NCBI GenBank assembly: GCA_027422505.1
Contig: JAPQWV010001390.1
Coordinates: 1 to 64,000, forward strand
Source: Craterostigma plantagineum
Taxonomy: Eukaryota > Streptophyta > Magnoliopsida > Lamiales > Linderniaceae
Direction: 5' to 3'
DNA length: 64,000 nt
The notes under the pieces were generated by a model. That model saw only the letters and a list, made by a program, of their open reading frames with translations, had not been told where the DNA came from and made no database searches. The position numbers and the translations under genes are program-made. How positions within the stretch are numbered: position 1 is the first letter of the stretch; every line of letters starts with the position of its first letter. Positions 1 through 12,349 of this stretch are shown piece by piece.

Positions 1-481
1 ACACACATGATTCAATACAACATGCGTCGTGATAATCTGTTGGCTGTATAATGTATTGTTTGTCACCCAAACTACGGCTTGCAAAATATATTTCTAATTT
101 TTGACTTAAGACGCAAAATATTAATATTTAAAACATTGTTGATCCCATATGTGAGCACATATTTCAGAATTAATTTGTAACAGTGAAATATTGTGGGGCT
201 GCTGAAGGCCAATTAGAGAAAAACAAAAAAAAAAAAAAACTACCGATCCATAGTACATGAGGCTAGGCCAACTAATTTTAATCATCACTGAAGCATATGT
301 TTTTCAGTTTTTTTTTTACAAAAAAGAATCACTGAAAAGGAAAAAAGATAATGAAACACGTTATTTCCATCAGACAGTTTATAGGCAGGAAACAAACAAA
401 AGACACAAACTCAAAAAGATGAAAGACATGAGTGCTTATAAGTGAAGACATGATTAGATGATTAAGCAGTGTAGTGCATAT
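1..481. other. AT-rich flank downstream of pyruvate decarboxylase
   Basis: No gene is visible. The stretch is AT-rich with an A-run near 226-239. Its right part should hold the 3' UTR of the leftward pyruvate decarboxylase gene. Short open frames here look random. Confidence 0.6.
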
Positions 482-2779
482 CTACTGTGGGTTCGGCGGG
501 CGACTATTAGCAGCGGAGACCCTCGAACCCCATTCGAGCAATTCTTTGCTCGTGTCGTCTTTGTGGACGATCACTTCGATGAAGCACAAGCACTCTTTCT
601 TTTCCCCCGTAGCAGTTTCGATCGCAGCGATCAGATCTTCTTCGTTCCTCACTGTTTTTTTTTTTGCAGAAAAAGAATGCATCACTTCACTTAGTAAAAT
701 CGATTGACATGTAATTGCGATAAATGGCAATATGTAATGAATTCGTACCTTAGTCGTCCAGCAGTTTCCATCTCCATTGCAAATGGCTTCGACCAACGCC
801 GTGTAGTTCCAATTCTTGATCACATTGTAAGGCCCATCGTGGATCTCAACTTCTATGGTGTAGCCGCCGTTGTTGATCAAGAAGATGATGCTCTTCTGAG
901 CGCATCGAATCATGGTCGATATGTCTTGAGCTGTCACCTGTAAGAATACTAAATAAAGCTTCTTATTATAGTTCGACGCTCGCCGAATTACATAGCAGCA
1001 GCAGCAGATGTAATAACATCATACCTGGAAACTTCCATCGCCAATGCAAGCAATTACCCTCTTCTCAGGCACGGCCTGAGCATAGCCCAACGTTGCTCCC
1101 ACCGACCAGCCTATCGATCCATATTGCATCTGAAATTCGTACCTACAAAGAACGAAAGACGGGCCACTTGGGTCGAAATGAATCACAGAAGGGTAATAGG
1201 CCGAATGGAAGAGTCAGACTCACCCACATCCCGGGGGAAGCTTCAGCTTCTGACAGTTAAACCACGAATCGCCCGTCTCAGCTATTACAGCAGTGTCCCC
1301 AGACAACATCTTCTGAATATGCTGAAACATAACGTTGACCCTCAACGCCTCCTTAGGCTCGCACTTCAAAGGGTGCCCTTCAGGCACATAGATCCTATGG
1401 TAATTCTCATACGCAGTGTTGTTCTTATTGAGCCTCTTGGCTAGAGCAGTCAAGAAATCTTTCATTAGGACACATCCAAAGGATGGCCCATTACCAATGG
1501 TGACACGTTCGGGCTGTACGATGATGGCCTTCTCCTTCTTGAGCAAGAGTGAGTATCCCACGGAGCTATAGTCGTTGAAGATTGGCCCAGCGAATAAGTA
1601 AGCATCGGCAGATTCGACTATCTCAGCGCAGAACGATGTGCTCACTGCTCCCCAATATGTGCCTATGAAATGAGGGTGGTTTTCTGGGACTAAGCCTTTG
1701 GCTGAGGGCATAACGGAGATAGGATAGCCTGAAGCATCGGCCAATTCGACGAAAGAATTGCCTGCTTTTGCGACACGAAGCTTTGGGCCGCCTACCATGA
1801 CTGGCTTGACAGCATTGTTCAAGAACACTGTGGCTGCTTCAACTGCAGCTGCTAATCCCATTGGATTGCTCATCCTATGAAACGGAGGAGATAGACGTTA
1901 AGAGGTAATATATATACCACAGCATTTGATTGATGCTTCCCAAACTAGTTGAACTATTACAGTCTACAGAACACAAACAAGACAAGAGAGAAATAGAAGC
2001 GAAGCTCACTTTGGGGACAGTGAAAATGGAACTGGCTCGCGGCTGAAGGTGGGGTGTGGAATCGCCGGAAGGTTACAGCCGACGCTGATGTACACTGGCT
2101 TACTCTCCTTCAACGCCGTGGAAATTGCAGTGTCGATTAACTCATGGGCATCTTCCAAATTGTTCACCACGGCCTGCGACAAAGCAATCGATTTAGACCA
2201 TAACCCAAAGCTAGATCACATGTGTAACGCCGTCATCGCTGCTGTACTACTGACCTGGTAACAAGTGACGGTCTGAAAACATCTCAATTCCTGGGAAAAA
2301 TCGGGCAACCCTATTGTGTGATGCAAAATCCGATTCGTCCCATAATCGTTGGAGTTCGGGCCACCAACGATGCAGATCACGGGCAAGTTCTCGCTGTAGG
2401 CGCCGGCAATCGCGTTGATCACACTCAGCCCGCCGACGGTGAACGTCACGACGCACGCGCCGACCCCACGCGCCCTGGCGTACCCATCTGCGGCGTACCC
2501 GGCGTTGAGCTCGTTGCAGCATCCGACCAAATTGAGCCCGGGCTCCGCGATGAGATGGTCGAGTAAGGTAAGGTTGAAGTCCCCGGGAACCGAGAAGACG
2601 TCGCCGACGCCGATCTGAACGAGCCGACGAGCCAAGTGCCGGCCGAGCGTGGCTTCGGCGGAGTTGAACATTGGGACGGATGGAGTTTGGATGGTCGATA
2701 CGGCGCCGTTTGGGAGGCTGCCGACGTCGTTGGACGCCGCATGCTTGCATGTGTCGATGGAACCCAGCTTGGTTTCCAT
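482..2779 (-). CDS. PDC: Pyruvate decarboxylase (six exons; frame break at the last intron)
   Basis: Cytosolic thiamine-diphosphate enzyme that converts pyruvate to acetaldehyde and CO2, the first step of ethanol fermentation, important under low oxygen. Exons on the minus strand: 2779-2255, 2173-2010, 1874-1224, 1142-1025, 937-749, 651-482. The N-terminal domain carries the catalytic Glu region [17 protein letters not shown]; the C-terminal domain has the ThDP/Mg motif GDGSFQ followed about 25 residues later by INNGGYT. It ends [16 protein letters not shown], the usual plant PDC tail. The length is about 605 codons, as expected. Odd point: exon 5 ends in phase 0 at AAG/GTACGA, but the only good acceptor before exon 6 (ACAG at 655-652) leaves the frame one base short, beside an 11-base A run. 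A lost G at the junction (real or an assembly error) is likely. The unspliced last intron happens to stay open in frame, which gives a misleading 151-codon ORF. Confidence 0.93.
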
Positions 2780-3781
2780 AGTAGTAGTAGAATCGAAAGC
2801 TTATTATAGAAAAGAAACGATTTGTTTTCCAATTTTCCAATCGAAGTTGATTTGATTGTACTGAGCAGAGTTGGGTTTTGGGCTATTTATATACATGCGA
2901 AGACGAAGAACTAGAAACCAGGGGCAGTTTGGGAATTTCAGAAGGTTGATGGTTTTAGTTAGTGTGCGAGCTAAACAAATTCAAAGGCGGTTGACTGCTG
3001 TTTTCTGGTTTTGGGGCATTTATATTACTTTTCGTTTCATTGCCCAACACGTCATTCAAGAACTTTACTATAATTTTTTTGTGTTATTTTATTGTTTTTT
3101 AGACAAATTAAATTAATTATAAGAGCAATGTAATGATGTACTATATACGTAATTACGTTTTTGGCCAAGTGAAGTAGATGGAGAAATTTGATTTTGCCTT
3201 TAAGACCACCGTCGAATGAAAAGGTGCTCATGTCATGTGCTTCTTGGGATTCCGAAAACAAGGTTCAATAAACTAGTGATCTAAAACATACCACAACAAC
3301 AAAACTATGGGAAAAATTCTGTCAAGCATATAATATATCAAATAAAATAATCTATCTCCATCCAAGTTACCAAATTATTTATTCATTTTATATGCAACTT
3401 GACATTGAACACGGCCCAAAATACCACTTAGCAATTGTAGAAAACCACCACCTAGCATCAGACATATATCGTTACATAATACAAATTACATAACCTAAAA
3501 AACAATCTCCACATCCCAGCTGCTCTAACCCTTGTTCCATAGGATTGGATTTCCCCCTTTTTTTTTTTCTTTCCTTTAATCCTCCAAACCCATGATTCAT
3601 GGGTTACTATAGTATGACATTGTGTATTTCTATTGTTAGTGCATTAATATATGATTGATGTCATTTGGTAGAAAGCAATGAACTAAATAGGAGTATTACT
3701 TTTAGATTCTGTTACTCTCTACATTTACACACACACACACACACACACAAAAACTAGCCAAAAGGCTCTAACTTCATAATC
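2780..3781. other. Intergenic: PDC promoter and 3' flank of CHLG
   Basis: No gene is seen. The right side of PDC holds its promoter (TATA and AAACCA motifs, listed separately). A CA microsatellite lies at about 3727-3749, just beyond the chlorophyll synthase stop codon. The rest is AT-rich and unremarkable. Confidence 0.6.
2883..2891 (-). promoter_or_regulatory. Likely TATA box of PDC
   Basis: Read on the minus strand the motif is TATATAAATA, about 105 bases before the PDC start codon, so transcription would begin near 2850. Two AAACCA anaerobic-response-type cores lie near it, at 2915-2920 (plus orientation) and at 3006-3011 (TGGTTT on plus). They fit the hypoxia induction known for plant PDC genes, but such 6-mers are common by chance. 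Confidence 0.45.
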
Positions 3782-6307
3782 TCAATGGCTAGTGGCCAAA
3801 GCAGTGACAAGCAGCCCAAGTATAAGGAAGGGTTGTGCGCTGGCCTGGGATGATCAAAGCAGAGGTTTAACTTCTAACAAAGAACAGCAAAATAATAATT
3901 ATGAAAGAAGAAATAAGATGATATACCTGGTATTTTACGTCGTACTTCACGGGGTCCTTGAGGAAGTACTTGAACTACAGCATCACAATATGATGAGTAA
4001 TGAGAAACATATATGGACATTTGACTCCATAAAAGAGGATCAAATCATACCTGGAAGAACACCTGGGGAGCAATCAAGCCCACAAGAGCTAGAGCATAAT
4101 ATGGTTCCCAGATGCAAGAAGATAGGCTGTGTATGTAGCGAATTGAGTCAAAGACGAAGTCTTCAATCGACATAAAAATGGTTTGGTGTTTTTAGTATTG
4201 TAAAAAAGATGTAAGGAAAATTACCAGCCACAGATAACTGGGTTAAGTCAATGGCGCCGACGCATATCCATTTTGCAGTCTCGGTGCCGAAAGCAACTGG
4301 GAGAGACTGCAAAGAAATTAGGAGATTTCATAAGATTACGTGTGTTTTGTGTTTCTATCTGTATCCCATTTCTTGAACTTTGGGGTAGAAGGTACCCACC
4401 TGCAGTCCCATCTTTCTATCTCCTTCGATACTCTTGAAGTCATTGACAATTGCTATACCGAGCTACAAGGGAAAGAATGATAAAAAAAAGTGCTCATACA
4501 AAGGCGAAAGAGAACAAAAGTGAGAGAAAAATGTATACCCCAGCCATACTATAGAGCAGAGTCAAAACGATGACGTCGGGTGTTAGTGTCCCAAACAATG
4601 CTTGACCAGCCCACCTACAATGCATAACTGTAAGTTCGAACCTTCACATGAATTCAAGCTTATCTGCTTTTGCATTTATTTGAAACCGAGCCGTGCAGAG
4701 AAAGCAGAGATATAGAAATTACCAAGGCAGGCTTATGTAGCTTGCACCAAGAGCAAAATTGCCAATCCACCCGTTTTGTTTGAGCTGCAACATCGAAAGA
4801 TTTCGTTCTTCTACTCAGCTTTGTTCGGAATTTTGTCTGCTTGAAGCCATGGAAATATTAAAAATGGGCTGATGACATACCTTTAAAGGTGGAGCTGAAT
4901 ATATGTAGGACAGCAACGATCCACCGATGGCAAGATAGAATATGACTGGGAATTTATGCCCTGCCTATAGAGGAAGAGCTATAAAAAGAAAATTACGGAG
5001 AACTTCAAGACGAGATTTTGATTTTCAATACCTACCCAAAGGTCTAATACACCAGCCAAACTTAGGCCTCCAAGCAGTAGCACCCATATTTGTGTAATCA
5101 CCTGGTAATATCATTCTTAGTACTGCAATAGGAATTTCAGATATCACTTCAGCTTCACATAGAAGAGCAAGTATAAAACACCTCATTCTCAGATATTGCA
5201 CCAGATGGAATCGGACGGTATGGTTCGTTAATTGCATCAATCTCTCTATCGTACCAGTCATTGATTGTCTATAGGTTGAAGCATAACGAATAATTAGCCT
5301 TTCGAGTCGAAGCAAAAGTTTGGAAATCGAGTTCAAATATATAGAGTACCTGAGTGTAGCCAGTAAGACAAGGGCCAGACATCATCATGCACACGACCGA
5401 TTTAGCTACATCTTCAGGCGTCCAGTGAAAGTTTCCTGGGGTACAACTAGAAGTTCTAAATAAAGGATAGCCGATGGTTAAACGCACTACATGCCAATGA
5501 CTACTTAACTTAGCATGGAAGAGTGGGGGAAAAAAACCTGATGCTGCTGCTCCACAGACTACACCCCAAACAAGTGGAGGCCATGTAACTGGTTTAGTGA
5601 GCTGAACTCGAATTTTCCACTTATCCTGAATAAACATGGCAGCATTCATCACTTAAAAGGTAGCATTTTTCCGCATATATGTATGAATTCACCACCATCA
5701 GTATGCAACTAAAGAAAGAGCAATAGCTAGCCACGCTTGCCAAGATTTGGAGGGTGAAGTTTCTAATCCACACACTGTAAAAATCATCCAATAGAAACGG
5801 TAAAAGATTGGACTCACAGTTTCTTGGCTGGCCCCTTTAATACCAAGAATCTGATTAATACTGGAGCCGTTCTCGGCAGGCGCCTTATCTGGTACCTTTG
5901 CCTTAACTGCCACATATCAATCGCACGCCTCAAAATTTCATTAAGAAACACATCCAACGCGCAAACGCAGTTTCCAACCTCAGTTATCGTCTCCCATACG
6001 AAACTATAATCAAGCACTATTCAAGGACCCACATCGCGCAAATACGCAGACAAATGAACAAGCCCAGCCATACCTTTTTCTTGATCAGTTTCAGCTGCTC
6101 TCACTGCAAGTCTTCGTCCTGATGGCATGAAGAATAATCAAAACGACACCCATCAAAGCCTTAGTGAAGCAATTTTGGAAGCATTTTAAACAGATAAAGC
6201 TTACTGTTCAAAGAAACAAAGCTTGGCTTCGATGCGAGCCGTCGGTTCAAAGCACTGGCATTCGTAGTCAAGCCAATTGAGTAGACAGTGTTGACCAAAG
6301 ACGCCAT
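3782..6307 (-). CDS. CHLG: Chlorophyll synthase (15 exons; one-base frame break in exon 13)
   Basis: Plastid membrane prenyltransferase (UbiA family) that adds the phytyl or geranylgeranyl tail to chlorophyllide. Exons: 6307-6205, 6118-6074, 5906-5818, 5625-5538, 5435-5350, 5268-5182, 5101-5036, 4964-4881, 4784-4723, 4614-4539, 4462-4400, 4306-4225, 4126-4051, 3974-3927, 3844-3782. The product starts MASLVNTVYSIGL with a Ser/Thr-rich transit peptide. It contains QLTKPVTWPPLVWGVVCGAA, the Asp-rich prenyl-diphosphate site NDWYDREIDA and the second Asp motif NDFKSIEGDRKMG, and ends VTALATSH. The spliced length is 1,118 bases, one short of 373 codons; the break lies in exon 13 around 4102-4110, where a run of two A replaces an expected three. 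Downstream frame and residues are intact, so an assembly error or a very recent lesion is likely. It is divergent from GRXS16. Confidence 0.93.
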
Positions 6308-6639
6308 AAGTCCTAAAAATTTTGGCAGCTGAGAAGTGAGAGATGAGACTGGGAAGTGATAACTTGGCTAGTTTAGTTTTTCAATGCAACTCTTGATGAT
6401 TCCCCCCAGCAAGTACACACGCAGGTTGTTGGTTTATGTTCCGATGACGTGGCACTTTATTGTCCGTTTTATTTGGGCCGCGAACGATAAGCCCATCATG
6501 AGTTGAAACGGCCCGTTAAACCATAAGCCCACTAGTTTTTTTAAGCCCACTAGTTATGTAGATAAAAATAAATAAAAAAGAAATAAAAAGAAATCACAGC
6601 TAATTCCAATCTGATTACGGCATTTGGACGATCAAAACG
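6308..6639. promoter_or_regulatory. Short bidirectional promoter between CHLG and GRXS16
   Basis: The start codons of two divergent plastid-protein genes are only 332 bases apart. The interval holds several GGCCC/GCCCA site II-type motifs (about 6474-6545: TTTGGGCCGCG, ATAAGCCCA twice, GGCCCG). Site II elements are common in promoters of plant housekeeping and organelle-protein genes. Shared control is inferred from spacing. Confidence 0.55.
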
Positions 6640-7989
6640 ATGGCTGCACTCAACCTCTCATCTTCTCCGCGAACATTCCTCAATTTCTCATCTACTTCCA
6701 GAAATAACGCTACTCTCTCCTTCGATTCACTGCCGAAATTATCCCCTCGAATATCATTCAAAAGCCTAAGATGCAACCGAAGCTCACATCTCAAAAATCG
6801 CCGTCGGAGCCTGGTCGTTTCGGCGCTGAAGAAGCTATCGGAGGCTGAACTCGTCGACGTCCCCCCTCAAGCGGATGGGTTATTCCCTTCGGATGCCGGT
6901 GTCTATGCTATTTACGATGTGAACGGCGAGCTTCAGTTCGTGGGGATAACGAGGAATCTCAATGCGAGTGTTCAAGTGCATAAGAAGTCTGTCCCCGATC
7001 TATGTTGCTCCGCCAAGGTAATATTGGTCGTTTAGTTATCCGATGATACATTATTTGATGGACGCATGGTACATCTCGATTTGAGCTACTTATTTACTTT
7101 TCCTTCTCATGTGAAATGAATGCCTGGAGCTTAGCTGAGTGTTTAAGGTAGTGTCGTTGTATCGGGATTGGATTTTGTTGAGATAACTCTAAGAAGTTTG
7201 TGATGGGATCCTATGGTTGGACGGACAAGCAAAGCTGCCTCAACAGGAAACAGATAAAGAATCAAACTTGAGAGTGTTGGTTAGTTGACTGTTAACTATT
7301 TTTTGATTTATCCCCGATGGAGAGCTTGAAAAGTTGGAAACGGTTAAATTGCATGTTTCGTCGAATTATCTAATGCAGTCATCATAGGTGGAAAATTGTC
7401 GATCTTGAACTTTACTTTTCACTTCTCCCCAAACTCCGGCAACTCGAAACTCACATTGTACGAACGCAACATCCTTGTTTCTGTAGGTTGCGTGGTAGAT
7501 GAGCCCGATAAAACTGCTTTAACAGAAGCCTGGAAATCATGGATGCAAGAACACATAGCTGCTACAGGAAAGGTCCCGCCTGGTAATGAATCTGGAAACA
7601 CAACATGGGTAAAACAGCCTCCAAGAAAGAAGTCCGATCTGAGGCTAACGCCAGGCCGTCACGTACAATTGACGGTGCCTTTAGAGAATTTAATCGACAA
7701 ACTAGTGAAAGAGAACAAGGTCGTAGCTTTCATCAAAGGATCAAGAAACGCCCCGTTATGCGGATTCTCGCAAAGGGTTGTGGCCATTCTTGAAAGCCAA
7801 GGAGTTGAATACGAAAGCGTGGACGTGCTCGACGACGAGTACAATTCTGGGTTGAGGGAGACGTTGAAGCAGTACAGTAAGTGGCCAACGTTTCCTCAGA
7901 TCTTTGTTGATGGTGAATTGGTTGGTGGTTGTGATATATTGACTTCTATGCATGAGAAGGGTGAGCTTGCCGACTTGTTCAAGAAGTAG
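6640..7989 (+). CDS. GRXS16: Bifunctional monothiol glutaredoxin-S16 (GIY-YIG + CGFS glutaredoxin), plastid
   Basis: Plastid protein joining an N-terminal GIY-YIG nuclease-like domain to a C-terminal monothiol glutaredoxin that binds and transfers Fe-S clusters. Exons: 6640-7017 and 7487-7989. Residues 1 to about 62 form a Ser/Arg-rich transit peptide. The GIY-YIG core is seen as AGVYAIYD then LQFVGITRN. The glutaredoxin domain carries the active site CGFS in [11 protein letters not shown], then [20 protein letters not shown], with the glutathione-binding TFPQ and GGCD motifs. Length is about 293 residues, matching the family. Odd point: exon 1 ends in phase 0 but the only good acceptor (TGTAG at 7486) leaves exon 2 one base short, at a place where homologues read Val-Ala-Val-Val-Asp. 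A single G seems missing near 7492. The remainder is unbroken. Confidence 0.92.
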
Positions 7990-8773
<784 letters not shown>

Positions 8774-9084
8774 ATGATGAGGTTTAGGAGCTAGGGTAGG
8801 GTACTCTCTGTTAAGTGCAGCTTGGTATTTTTATGTGTGCCTTCAATGTCCTCTCTCAAGTTTCTTGTATATGTTCGTGCTGATTTAACCGAGCAGATTA
8901 TTTCATATCACGTCTCTCCTTTCTGTTTTAATGATTTGGGAAATGGTATTAATTTTGGTTTGCTGCAGAACTAAATTAATGTCGAATCAAATATACATTA
9001 AATGTTGGAACCCATGCACTGTGTACTGTTTCTAGTACAGTTTTATTCCGATTTACATATAAGACAAAGCTGGAAGAAATATGA
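8774..9084. other. Convergent 3' regions of histone H4 and ACX4
   Basis: No gene is seen. The two flanking genes end facing each other, so this short AT-rich interval holds both 3' UTRs. Confidence 0.6.
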
Positions 9085-12000
9085 TTACAAACGGCTCCTA
9101 TTGGTCGCCGGAGCCGGCTTAAAGCTGGCGATTCCGGTGACCTCCCGGCCGGTGACCAAAGTGTTGATGTCATAAGTGCCTTCGTATGTGTATATGGGCT
9201 CCAAATCACAAAATGCCTGAAGAGAGAGAGACAACCAAGATTTTATAACCAACCATGAAAAACACAAAAAAAACAAAGACGCACTCACACATACCTTTGC
9301 AACTAGAAAGTCGGCGAGTATTCCATTGCCACCAAGGAGTTCACGTCCTAGAGAAACAGTTTCCCTTGCCTTCTTAGTGATCCAAGCCTATATGGGAGTT
9401 TGAGAAAATCAAGAAAAGCCTACAGGGGAGTTTGAAGAAAATCAGAAAGCAAGGATAGTTAGCGACCTTTCCCAAGCTAGCATGGCCTGGAGTCATTTTT
9501 CCGCCTTCGTAGAGCTTGCATAGGCGCCAGCCGACGAGGAACATTGCCTGAACGTTACCTAGCATGTGGACTAGCTTCTGTTGGTTTATTTGGAACGATG
9601 CCAATGGGGCACCAAATTGCTTCCTCTCTTTCAAGTACCTTGTAAGGAAATCGAATTCGTATACGTTATTGATGATGAATGAGACCTATACATGATGATG
9701 ATGATTATCTTCCAATACCTGTGACATATATCGTAGACGCCCATGGATATGCCAATGGGTTGCCAGGCAACCATCACACGTGATACAGCAAGCACCTATA
9801 GTTCCAGGTAGAGTTCAGATTAATGAGATCTTAATTTATCTAATAAATTGTATACTATCACCAAGGTAAAGAGTGGTCCGTGTTATTGTCGGAGATATAG
9901 TAGATCGACAAGTCCACAGAATTTACGTATATTAGATACAATACCTTGCTTGTGTCTTGAAAGGAGTTAACTCCAGGAAGCCTGTCTTCATCCGGGACAA
10001 AAACTTTCTTCAACAGAATATCTCCATTTTGAACGATTCTTAGGCCAATTTTGTTTTCTATTTTTGTGGCTTGTAAACCAGGAGCATCCTTCTTTACAAT
10101 GAATCTGTAGCAGATGAAGATATTATATAGGCAATAGAGAAGGCATAGATAGGTTTGCGAGAGCCAAGAATCATACACAATAGACAGAAAAGACCTCGGA
10201 ACCAACTCACATGAGGGAGGTATTTAGAGCGTGTCCATGATAAAGAAAAACAGATCTTTGGTTCTTGCTTACCCATTTATTTGATTTGAGGAAGTGTTTC
10301 TGGCAAATATAACCAGCACATCAGCAAATGTGCTATTACCTATCCAGCGTTTTTGGCCATCAAGAATCCAGCCTCCTTCGACCTGATAACTGACTGTTAG
10401 TAATTCAGTCTAAAATAGGGTCACACAGCAACATTAACTCAAACCAAATGCCAAACTAAAAAATATATAATCTTGACCTTTCTTGCAGTTGTTCTCAAAG
10501 CACTTGCATCACTTCCGTAATCAGGCTTCTGTCAAAGCCTATTAATAAAGAGCACGTCACAGTTTATAAATTGTGCAGCGTGAGTGTATTGGGACTACTA
10601 ATCGGGAACTTACCCAACACGCCACGGTCTTAAGCTCCGCAAGTGATGGTAAGTAGTTCTTCTTCTGAGACTCTGATCCACATAAGGCTGTAATTGACAC
10701 ACCAACCAACAGTAAGGTTTCTTACCATATGAAAAAAGTGGACGATGCAATAAACTCCATTTGGAAGACTTACCAATAGTCAGCATTGCTAAGGAAGAGT
10801 GCACTAAGATGAAAGTCGAGCAACTAGCATCAACTCTTGCAACTTCTGCTGTAGCAATGGCATTTGCAGTAATGGAAAGGTCGGGACAACCATAGCCCTG
10901 AGTTACATGTCAATAAGATGCCAAACACCAAGAATCTGTAAGACCCATCATCGCAGGACATACAGTGGTATGAAACGGTCAATTGAATTACCTTAATACT
11001 GCCACCAGCAACACGCAGTGCTCCTAGCTTTGGAATCACTTCAAAAGGAAACTCTGCCTTCTCCCAGTACTGAAGTTACGCGTTTACATGCCAATAGTTA
11101 TTCGTCAGACCATATTTTGAGAAATTTCTGTATGAGACACATCTAGTTCACAAAGCATAACTCAAGATTTTGATGGCTTGTATGTTCTTGTATCATGTCT
11201 GATGACAATCTGAAACATCAATCCGGTGAGACAAGGAGCTCATGAAATAGGAAAACCCATTATACCCACCTTTGCCATTATGGGAGCTACTTCTTTCTCC
11301 ATGCATGCTCGAACTTTTCTCCGCACAGCTTGTTCCTCAGGAGATAACAGATCATCAAACTGATAATAGTCCGAAGCTGCAAATTACAAGAGCTCAAATA
11401 AGCATAAAATGATCCAAAATGCAGCCTTATTAGTGAAAAAGCTAATTTAATCCATAAAGATCATATCACAGACATTTGATAAAGACATTGATTGGATATG
11501 ATCACCGAAAGCTAAACATTTACAGCATAGTGTTCATCACGGGACATGATTTTCAGTTTCAAGCTCTCAAGGGTACTGCCTTACCACATGGTGGAAATAT
11601 GGAAGCTGGAGTTGCTTGTGGAAAAGCAACAGAAACATCCAAGGACGGCAAATCAAAGTATGTACTCTTTGCTTCTTTAGGCATATCCTCTGCACAAAGT
11701 AAATTACCGTCATTCTTTAAGCAACACAAGAAAAGAGGTATCACCATACCGACTCTCGTAAAATGTAAAAAAATCAAAGATGATGTCTAATCTAGGTTAT
11801 CGACCACTCACTTGATTTGCATGGGACCGTAGCATGTGATACTTTACACAGCAGGTGACTGATCAATCAAAAAATTCTGGTTATTTAATTTGATTTCATC
11901 AAAGTTCTACAACTCAATTATCCATCAATATTTATATTGCCTTCGCCTAATAAGCAAACCAGTAAATCGAGTCATATATATAGCATGTTTCAGATCACAG

Positions 12001-12183
12001 AAACTCAAACTACTGAACGAAAAATTGCACACGCAGCTCCTCTAAACAACTACAGACCTAAAAACGCATAAGCAGAATACAAAACAGGCGAAATCAGGCT
12101 GGAACCACGACATCGAATCTCAATTTTAATAAAAAAATAAAGATGAATAAATTACCTTGAGCTTTGGAGGCAGGAACTTTCAT
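9085..12183 (-). CDS. ACX4: Short-chain acyl-CoA oxidase 4, peroxisomal (13 exons; one-base insertion in exon 7)
   Basis: Peroxisomal FAD enzyme for the first, H2O2-producing step of beta-oxidation of short-chain acyl-CoAs. Exons: 12183-12156, 11689-11585, 11376-11270, 11069-10992, 10897-10774, 10687-10614, 10538-10478, 10382-10273, 10104-9945, 9795-9719, 9638-9467, 9387-9295, 9216-9085. The acyl-CoA dehydrogenase fold is seen throughout: [70 protein letters not shown] and [17 protein letters not shown], with the catalytic Glu in YEGT. It ends in Ser-Arg-Leu, a PTS1 import signal. The spliced length is 1,321 bases, one more than 440 codons. Exon 7 is 61 bases where 20 codons are expected, and the extra base lies near 10524-10528 and creates an in-frame TGA. 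All later exons keep frame and conservation, so I call the gene real. Confidence 0.93.
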
Positions 12184-12349
12184 ATCTACGATCCACAGAC
12201 TAGAAAGAAAAAAAAAAAGAGAGAGAGAAGGGCCAAAAACTAGCGATATGTCGTACCCAAGAACAGATCAATATGAATATGGCGTCCTTTTGTAGCGAGA
12301 TGATATGGCACGCATCTTTATGCTGCTCTATATTTTGGGTAATTCCTTA

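Noticed and set aside
5269..5652. A 127-codon single-exon gene on the minus strand
   Set aside because: It is CHLG exons 4 and 5 read through an intron that happens to lack stops.
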